Shown one piece after another: positions 58,102 through 64,000 of a DNA stretch of 64,000 bases. Where the stretch lies: positions 1-64,000 of the forward strand of contig DRHY01000178.1 of NCBI GenBank assembly GCA_011052985.1, given 5' to 3'. The position numbers were made by a program, and so were the translations under genes. This DNA is from Methylophaga thalassica (GTDB lineage: Bacteria > Pseudomonadota > Gammaproteobacteria > Nitrosococcales > Methylophagaceae). Under the pieces are notes generated by a model. That model was not told the DNA's origin. It saw nothing but the letters and a program-made list of their open reading frames with translations, and made no database searches. Numbering within the stretch: the stretch's first letter is position 1; every line of letters begins with the position of its first letter.

Positions 58102-58728
58102 TTAGACCTCTGTTTGTTCTGCCATTTCTAAAGCATCATCAACCTCAATACCGAGATAACGCACAGTGCTTTCAAGCTTTGTGTGACCGAGCAACAGTTG
58201 TATGGCTCGTAGATTCTTAGTTCGGTGATAAATTAGTGTTACTTTAGTTCTTCTCATTGTGTGAGTTCCATAAAGTGCGGTATCAAGTCCAATCATGTCT
58301 ATCCACTTATGTACGATCCTAGCGTATTGGCGAGTTGAGATATGATCCGAGTCATGTATACGACTTGAAAATAAATAGTCACTTGATGCAAGACCTTGTA
58401 ATGCAATCCACTTTGATAAAGAGTCACGAGTCTGTTCTGTGATCTCAAATTGAACAGGCTTTTTTGTCTTTTGTTGTAGAATCATAGCTCGGTGCAATAT
58501 TGTGTTGCCATTAGTTACATCTCTAACTTTTAGCTTCACTAAATCACAGCTTCTTAGTTTACTGTCGATAGCTAGGTTGAATAATGCCACTTCTTTGATT
58601 CTATGTTCCAATTGAAGTTGAATACGAATCGCCCATATTTCACGTAACTTAAGTGGTGGCTTTTGACCTATGAGCTTACCTTTATTCCAAGGTTCCTGCG
58701 GTTTTCTCAATATTGGTAAATAAAGCAT
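58102..58728 (-). CDS. Short tyrosine recombinase, plasmid type
   Basis: A 208-residue recombinase consisting mostly of the catalytic domain. SKLRSCDLVKLK (first Arg), the Lys strand QQKTKKPVQFEIT, GTHTMRRTK (HxxR), LLGHTKLESTVRYLG (His and Tyr) are all present. The short, arm-less form occurs widely on plasmids and may act in multimer resolution or element shuffling. It faces the antitoxin pair. Complete catalytic set, so probably active. Confidence 0.85.
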   Translation of the reverse strand: MLYLPILRKPQEPWNKGKLIGQKPPLKLREIWAIRIQLQLEHRIKEVALFNLAIDSKLRSCDLVKLKVRDVTNGNTILHRAMILQQKTKKPVQFEITEQTRDSLSKWIALQGLASSDYLFSSRIHDSDHISTRQYARIVHKWIDMIGLDTALYGTHTMRRTKVTLIYHRTKNLRAIQLLLGHTKLESTVRYLGIEVDDALEMAEQTEV

Positions 58729-58860
58729 GGTGTAGCCCTCCTTTTGGGATAGGCTTTAAGTATGAGCGCTAGTAATGTTGGTCGCTATCGACCCAAAGGA
58801 GACAGTTGAGTTATTAAACCTTCTAAGATCTGAATTTTCAAGTACTTTGGGTATGTAAAC

Positions 58861-58897
58861 ATGAAAAAGCCCAACACTCCAGTGCTGGGCTTTTTCA
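58861..58897. terminator. Bidirectional terminator
   Basis: AAAAAGCCCA/TGGGCTTTTT is a long stem with A/T runs. It would end the leftward sorbosone dehydrogenase transcript. Confidence 0.85.
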
Positions 58898-58982
58898 TAT
58901 AAGATGGTTTTTTTACGTGAATCGACCTTTATTTGTTATTAGTCATAGCTATTAACAAAACCGAAAACCCGTTAGTAAGTTA

Positions 58983-60947
58983 TCATTTAATACTTAAAGG
59001 TATTAACTGACCTGCCTTCATATCTGGCATAAGAATATACTTTCCATCAACAGAGAGTGCTATATCTGCAGCAGACTGGTGTCCTTCTGATATTAATTGC
59101 GGCGTTGCTTTAGGCTCACTTAGTTGCCAAACTTTGCCGTTGGCCCAATCACTGATATATAAAACACCGTCTGTATCTCTGACCAATCCATCCGCGCCAC
59201 CAAATCCACTGTTAAGTAATGATACTTTTGACTTTGGTTTAGATGACATCCCATTAAAAGTAACTTGAAATAGCTTACCTGTACCAAAATCAGCAACTAG
59301 CAACTTATTTGGACCATCCATTAATAAGCCGTTAGGTCGTTTTATACCTGACTTATCATTTACAATCTGGATAACCTTACCTGCTGGTGTTATTTTATAA
59401 ATAGCACCATGCTTACCATTGTCATCCCCACTATCTGAAACAAAGACATTACCAAGCCCATCAATCTCAATATCATTTAAAAAGATAGGCTTATCTTGAA
59501 AGTCAGATGGTTTTGCAATAATTGTTTTCTTACCATCAAAATCAACTCGTACTATATGATCAACATCAGCGATATAAAGCTGATTATTAAACATATCAAT
59601 CCCTTTAGGGTCGTTTAAGTCATCAGCTAGTGTTTTAGTTGAGCCATCTTTGTTTAAAATGGTCACTTTGCCATCACCATTTTTACCAAACTCACCAATT
59701 TCGGTGATAAATACACGACCGTCATAATGAGAAATTGAAGACTCAGGCATCTGCAAATTGTTCAGTACTTTACCTGATTCTTTAGACAATACAGCTGAAG
59801 CAGTCGCTTGTTCACCATAACTGACTCGGTATATCACGCCATTGTAATCATCAGAAATCAATAAAGAACCATCTGGCATCTGCAAGACGTCAGTTGGACG
59901 CCCCCAAACTTCACCATTATTAAGCCAGCCATCAATAAATACTTCACTGCTTTCAACATTATGCTGAGCGTCGTACTTAACACGCATTAACTGATAACCA
60001 ACAGGGGTGTCCCTATTCCATGATCCGTGTTGGGCAACAATAGCATCGCCTTGATACTCAGAAGGGAATTGTTGACCTGTGTAAAATTTAAACCCTAGAT
60101 TTGCACTATGAGCTTGAAACTCTGCCACAGGGTATGCAACATCTTTAGGGGCAACTTTACTTGCCCAATCTTGTTGTCTTGCATCACCACCTGCGTAGAA
60201 AGGGAATCCAAAATGCATCCCCTTTTTAGGCGCCGCATTAAATTCATCATGAGGAATGTCATTCCCCATCATATCTACACCGTTATCAGTAAAGTGAAGT
60301 GTATTAGTGCCTGGTTGAAAATCCATACCTACAGAGTTTCTAACGCCTTTTGCATAGGTTTCTACATCACTACCATCAGCGTTCATGCGAATAATGCTGG
60401 CTTCGATACCTTCAGGATTACAAATATTACACGGTGCACCGATAGTGACATACAGCTTTTCGTCAGGTCCAAACGCAATATAACGCCATCCATGATGAAA
60501 CTTATCGGGTAGTTTGTCGTAAATAACTTCTCGCATTTGTTTAAAAGGGAGATTTAAGTCAAAGTCGGGAGCGGCATAACGTGTAATACGATGTTGTTCT
60601 GCAACATATAAATTTCCTCTATACATAGCAACACCATTGCCGACATTAAGATCATCTAATATGGTCACAACTTGATCAGCTTTATGGTCTTTATCTTTAT
60701 CGACTACGGCATAGACATTTTTACCACGCGTGCCTACATATACATTGCCGTTTGTGCCAAGCGTCATTTGACGTGCGCCTGGCACATCAGCATAAACTTC
60801 TACTTTAAAGCCTGCTGGCATCTTGAGTTTACTCAAGTTTTCCTCAACCTCTGCAGAGCCAGCAAAACTAGTTACTGCTTGTGTACTTAATATTGCAAAG
60901 GTTAAAGCCTTGATTGCTGTGTATTTTCTCTTCTTAGATAGCTTCAT
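58983..60947 (-). CDS. Exported sorbosone dehydrogenase/NHL-repeat protein
   Basis: A 654-residue exported protein (signal peptide to TSFAGSAE). Residues about 35-370 form a six-bladed propeller of the glucose/sorbosone dehydrogenase type (VGTRGKNVYAV, FHHGWRYIAFGPDEKLYVT, then GSWNRDTPVGYQLMRV), a group of which some members use PQQ. A second propeller, built of NHL-like repeats, fills about 400-650 (DPKGIDMFNNQLYIADVDHI). CNICNPEG is a Cys pair in the first propeller. Substrate not predicted. Together with the next gene it may be a small oxidation module of chromosomal type. Confidence 0.75.
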   Translation of the reverse strand: MKLSKKRKYTAIKALTFAILSTQAVTSFAGSAEVEENLSKLKMPAGFKVEVYADVPGARQMTLGTNGNVYVGTRGKNVYAVVDKDKDHKADQVVTILDDLNVGNGVAMYRGNLYVAEQHRITRYAAPDFDLNLPFKQMREVIYDKLPDKFHHGWRYIAFGPDEKLYVTIGAPCNICNPEGIEASIIRMNADGSDVETYAKGVRNSVGMDFQPGTNTLHFTDNGVDMMGNDIPHDEFNAAPKKGMHFGFPFYAGGDARQQDWASKVAPKDVAYPVAEFQAHSANLGFKFYTGQQFPSEYQGDAIVAQHGSWNRDTPVGYQLMRVKYDAQHNVESSEVFIDGWLNNGEVWGRPTDVLQMPDGSLLISDDYNGVIYRVSYGEQATASAVLSKESGKVLNNLQMPESSISHYDGRVFITEIGEFGKNGDGKVTILNKDGSTKTLADDLNDPKGIDMFNNQLYIADVDHIVRVDFDGKKTIIAKPSDFQDKPIFLNDIEIDGLGNVFVSDSGDDNGKHGAIYKITPAGKVIQIVNDKSGIKRPNGLLMDGPNKLLVADFGTGKLFQVTFNGMSSKPKSKVSLLNSGFGGADGLVRDTDGVLYISDWANGKVWQLSEPKATPQLISEGHQSAADIALSVDGKYILMPDMKAGQLIPLSIK

Positions 60948-61019
60948 GAAATAACCTCTTGATTATAATTTATTTTTTCACTGTGAATTTGTAACTTAAT
61001 CATTCTAGATCCCTTATGA

Positions 61020-62030
61020 TTAAAATTCAAGGCATATTTTTCCAAAATGACGATTGCTTTCCTGATACTCAAATGCATCCACCATATCCTCAAGTGAAAA
61101 CACCTTGTCTATTACTGGTTTTATTTGATTAACCTCAATAGCTTTAATCATTTCTTCTTGCTGAGATCGGCTTCCTACAAGAACTCCTTGAAGTCTAACT
61201 TGTTGTATAAATGCTTTAACAATATTAATTTCACATGTTTGGCCTGATAAAATTCCAATTAATGAAATTTGCCCTCCCACTCTTACAGCTGCTAATGATT
61301 GCTCTAATGTTTCTCCACCACCAATTTCAACTACATGATCGACACCAACACCACCATTTAATTCTATTGCACGTTTTCCCCAGTTGGGTTCGGTTTTATA
61401 ATTGATAACATGATCGGCGCCCATTTCTATTAACCGTTCCAATTTTTGTTCACTTGAAGAGGTTGCAATGACTTTCGCACCCACCATTTTTGCAAACTGC
61501 AAGGCAAAGATGGAAACACCACCAGTACCTTGTAATAAAACGGTTTCGCCGGATTTGATAGTGTTGAAGCACATCAATGCACGCCAAGCTGTTAGCGCAG
61601 CCGTAGTCAATGTTGAAGCTTCTACATGTGACCAGCCTTTAGGCGCTTTTGTGAATGAATTTGACGAAGATGTAACATATTCACGGGCGTAACCATCAAT
61701 ACCATCTCCAGGTACAGTGGAAAACCCATCAACGATAGGTTCGCCATTTTCCCATGTCGGGAAAAATGTACTAACGACACTATCACCGACCTTAAATTCA
61801 GTCACGTTTTCACCAACCTCAATCACTTCCCCTGCACCATCAGCCATAGGGATCCTCCGTTCTGAGGGTGCCCAGAGACCTTTCACTACAGCATAGTCAT
61901 GATAATTCAACGAATTAGCATGAAGCCTGACTGTTATTTCATCTGTAGCTGGATTTTTTACTGTCACCTGCTCAGTTGTGACCGTGTTGAAGCCGCCGCC
62001 CGCATTTACAAAAATTGCTTTGCTTTCCAT
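61020..62030 (-). CDS. NAD(P)-dependent MDR alcohol dehydrogenase/quinone oxidoreductase
   Basis: A 336-residue medium-chain dehydrogenase. GTGGVSIFALQFAKMVGAKVI is the Rossmann nucleotide loop (about 170-190), and NYHDYAVVKGLW and PMADGAGEVIEVG are the catalytic-domain blocks. The structural-zinc Cys cluster is absent, which points to the quinone-oxidoreductase-like branch. It diverges from the HxlR regulator gene, its probable controller, across an 89-bp gap. Confidence 0.8.
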   Translation of the reverse strand: MESKAIFVNAGGGFNTVTTEQVTVKNPATDEITVRLHANSLNYHDYAVVKGLWAPSERRIPMADGAGEVIEVGENVTEFKVGDSVVSTFFPTWENGEPIVDGFSTVPGDGIDGYAREYVTSSSNSFTKAPKGWSHVEASTLTTAALTAWRALMCFNTIKSGETVLLQGTGGVSIFALQFAKMVGAKVIATSSSEQKLERLIEMGADHVINYKTEPNWGKRAIELNGGVGVDHVVEIGGGETLEQSLAAVRVGGQISLIGILSGQTCEINIVKAFIQQVRLQGVLVGSRSQQEEMIKAIEVNQIKPVIDKVFSLEDMVDAFEYQESNRHFGKICLEF

Positions 62031-62087
62031 TAGTGTTTTCTCATAAGATTAAAATGTTGTGAGAACTATAACATTAAGGTTACAATA

Positions 62088-62112
62088 GTCAACTAGTTAA
62101 CTTTTTGTAACC
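62088..62112. promoter_or_regulatory. HxlR-type operator
   Basis: GGTTACAA and TTGTAACC are exact 8-bp inverted repeats in the gap between two divergent genes, with the inner pseudo-palindrome GTCAACTAGTTAAC. This is where an HxlR dimer would be expected to bind and control both genes. Confidence 0.65.
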
Positions 62113-62119
62113 TGTAATT

Positions 62120-62434
62120 ATGAATAAAGAATGTTATGAACCTTGCCCAGTGGAGAGAGGCATGCGTATTATTGGACACAAATGGACAGGATCTATTTTA
62201 TGGCACTTAAAAGACCAACCTATGCGGTTTAATGAAATTGCGAGACAGCTTGCCGGAGCCAGTAAAAAAGTTATTGCTGAGCGGTTAAAAGCGATGGAAG
62301 CAAATAAACTCATCACTAGGAAAGTAATTTCAACTAAACCTATTGCGGTAAGGTACCAGATAGCAAAAAGAGGAGTAAGTGCACTATCGATTCTTGAAGA
62401 ACTAAAAGAATGGACGATTGAAAATAATCTGTAA
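62120..62434 (+). CDS. HxlR-family transcriptional regulator
   Basis: A 104-residue winged-helix protein. CPVERGMRIIGHKWTGSILWHL is the opening signature of HxlR/DUF24 proteins, with the Cys (residue 9) that acts as a redox or electrophile sensor in several members. LAGASKKVIAERLK is the recognition region. It likely senses aldehydes or quinones and regulates the divergent dehydrogenase. Confidence 0.85.
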   Translation: MNKECYEPCPVERGMRIIGHKWTGSILWHLKDQPMRFNEIARQLAGASKKVIAERLKAMEANKLITRKVISTKPIAVRYQIAKRGVSALSILEELKEWTIENNL

Positions 62435-62776
62435 TAGTACTAACAGAGTATCTTGTGTCTATAGCAAAAAGTGATATGTACTCACCAACCAAAAAGTAAG
62501 ACTGGAGTGATAATCGAGAGACCGCTATTGGCACAAAACGGACGGTTAAACGGCATCAAAACCTTACTTTAAGCGTGTCGGTTCAAGTTTGATAAATACA
62601 CTTAAATGAAAAGCATAGCTGAACGTTTATAGTGCTACTTATTGGCAGTCAGTTCAGTAGGGTTGGCAGTGAGGTCTGAATTCGTTATCAGTTTGGTGTG
62701 GAATGCGCATAATGACGGGCAATGGTTTGATAGCTAAAAAGGGTCAATTTTAGGGTGCTATTGACAGTTATCAGCG
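62435..62776. other. Intergenic region before a gene remnant
   Basis: No coding sequence is convincing on either strand. No clear terminator was found for either neighbour. Confidence 0.35.
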
Positions 62777-63002
62777 TTATCTTAGTTCACTTAAACCTAA
62801 GGCAATGGATTCTTGTTGAAAACGCCCAAATATATTGACCACTTTCTCATAAGAGCTTGTTAAAAAGTGTTCGTCAGTTATTTCACTAATCTTATCAGGG
62901 GAAACATTAACATTAAAGTGATCCAATAAATCTAATTCAAGCTCTTTTGAGGATGGTTTGTTTCTTGAGTTGTCGAAGGTGTTAGTGTCGAAAACGCCAT
63001 CG
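62777..63002 (-). pseudogene. 3' end of a gene interrupted by an IS element
   Basis: 75 codons are open on the minus strand, ending LSELR at TAA, with text typical of a real protein (DHFNVNVSPDKI, then SSYEKVVNIFGRFQQES). The frame has no start and runs into the IS inverted repeat at 63003. The original function cannot be told from this piece. Confidence 0.55.
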
Positions 63003-63052
63003 TGAATCGCACCGGGTTTGTCGGAGGCTAATAATCTTGAGAGAATTAGCCA

Positions 63053-63376
63053 ATGAACAAGAAAGTAACGTATTCCCCAGAAGTCCGCGAACGCGCCGTT
63101 CGCATGGTATTGACCTCAGAGCATGAACATCCTTCAAGGTGGGCGACTTTGGTGTCTATTTCATCTAAAATCGGTTGTACGCCTGAGACATTAAGAACAT
63201 GGGTAAGCAAAATGAAAGTGGATTCAGGTAAGAAACCGGGTGTCCCTTCTGATGCTGCAGCTAAAATAAAAGATCTTGAGCGAGAGAATCGAGAGCTTAA
63301 ACAAGCCAATGAGATCCTGAAAAAAGCAGCCGCATTTTTTGCTCAGGCGGAGCTCGACCGCAAACCTCGAAAATAA
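63053..63376 (+). CDS. IS3-family transposase OrfA
   Basis: A 107-residue OrfA: helix-turn-helix start (YSPEVRERAVRMVL, then GCTPETLRTWVSKM) and a leucine-zipper-like tail (DLERENRELKQANEILKKA). A slippery AAAAAAG at 63320 can shift ribosomes by -1 to make the OrfAB transposase. Confidence 0.85.
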   Translation: MNKKVTYSPEVRERAVRMVLTSEHEHPSRWATLVSISSKIGCTPETLRTWVSKMKVDSGKKPGVPSDAAAKIKDLERENRELKQANEILKKAAAFFAQAELDRKPRK

Positions 63377-64000
63377 TCCAATTCATTGATGTGTATAGAG
63401 CGTTGCATGGTGTCGAGCCGATCTGTCGTGTGTTACAGATCGCACCCTCAACGTATTACCGTTGCAAAGTGCTGGAGGCTGAGCCTGAACGTCGCTGCCA
63501 GCGTTACCATCAGGATGAAGCAATAAAACCACAAATCCAGCGTGTCTGGCAGGAGAATCGTCGATGTTATGGTGTCAGGAAGGTATGGAAGCAGTTACAA
63601 CGCGAGGGCTTTCATGTGGCTCGTTGTACTGTTGCTCGACTTATGGCCGTATTGGAACTGCAAGGTGTACGCCGAGGCCGGCGTTGCATTACGACGATTC
63701 CTGATGAGAGTGCCGCCAAACCTCTGGACTTGGTCAATCGTGAGTTCACAGCTCAGCGCCCCAATCAATTGTGGGTTGCCGATATTACTTATGTGGCTAC
63801 TTGGTCAGGTTTTGTCTATGTAGCCTTTGTGACCGATGTATTTTCACGCAAGATCGTCGGTTGGCGAGTCATGAAGTCCATGCGGACACAACTCATTCTT
63901 GATGCACTGGAACAAGCTTTATGGGCACGAGGTAAACCTAAAGGCGTTATTCATCATAGTGATCGTGGCAGTCAGTATGTGTCCATTCGCTATTCCGAGC
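63325..64000 (+). CDS. IS3-family transposase OrfB (partial)
   Basis: The integrase-like half in the -1 frame after the slippery site. It shows the IS3 N-terminal block (CYGVRKVWKQL), then the first catalytic Asp in WVADITYV and the second in FVTDVFSRKIVGW, and HHSDRGSQYVS. The last catalytic Glu lies beyond the window. Confidence 0.8.

Larger units (their letters stand above)
63003..64000 (+). mobile_element. IS3-family insertion sequence (incomplete at window edge)
   Basis: The left end starts TGAATCGCACCGGGTTTG, a terminal repeat style common for IS3-group elements. Two frames follow, with the second in the -1 frame. The right end lies outside the window. Confidence 0.75.

Overview
This window is AT-rich (clearly under half G+C by eye) and reads as the backbone and cargo of a conjugative element, either a plasmid or an integrative conjugative element. 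The host is probably a marine gammaproteobacterium of the Vibrio, Shewanella or Alteromonas type. That placement is an inference from base composition, a Vibrio-style integron attC site, the PFGI-1/SXT-like transfer genes and an IS3-family element. No rRNA, tRNA or CRISPR array was seen, and no replication initiator was recognised with confidence.

Layout. 0-5 kb: a tyrosine recombinase, a NERD-domain protein, a ParA plus ribbon-helix-helix partition operon with a large palindrome-rich centromere, and a DUF2857-like regulator. 5.2-23.5 kb: a nearly complete type IV secretion/mating-pair operon of the PFGI-1 class (PilL-like lipoprotein, TIGR03759, lytic transglycosylase, PFL_4695, TraD coupling protein, RAQPRD, TraC ATPase, TraU-like and TraG-like proteins). 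25-26.3 kb: a short MOBH relaxase homologue that has lost the HD-type metal ligands. 26.9-28.2 kb: a ParM-like actin (PRTRC protein D type) with a small partner. 28.5-29.4 kb: an ORF-free stretch rich in hairpins, a candidate large structured RNA. 29.4-48.5 kb: accessory cargo, with a second recombinase, a HEPN-type protein, a RelE/ParE-type toxin-antitoxin pair, a DndC-like sulfurtransferase, a DUF4942 methyltransferase, an attC site followed by an AbiGi-like gene, and many small unknown genes. 48.5-54.8 kb: a PRTRC cassette (B, F, C, E, ParB, 5'-truncated ThiF). 55-58.7 kb: rarA, an unknown gene, two Xre/MbcA/ParS-type antitoxin-like genes with no visible toxin, and a third recombinase. 58.9-62.4 kb: metabolic genes of chromosomal type (sorbosone dehydrogenase, alcohol dehydrogenase, HxlR regulator). 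62.8-64 kb: a gene remnant cut by an IS3-family element that runs off the window.

How it fits together. The three transfer units (PilL-like gene, RAQPRD gene, relaxase) each carry the same 29-bp inverted-repeat element 57-60 bp before the start codon. This suggests one co-ordinating activator; the DUF2857-like protein just upstream of the first site is the natural candidate. Maintenance appears layered: ParA/RHH, ParM-like/StbB-like, PRTRC ParB and a toxin-antitoxin pair.

The most unusual signal is a family of structured 5' leaders before eight small genes of unknown function. Five share a hairpin, an H-type pseudoknot whose pairing appears to covary, a second hairpin, and then a CCC..GGG switch hairpin just before the Shine-Dalgarno. 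At least one has explicit terminator/antiterminator geometry. These leaders, and the large ORF-free structured region, are the best candidates here for an undescribed RNA-based system. All family assignments come from reading the sequence; no database search was run.
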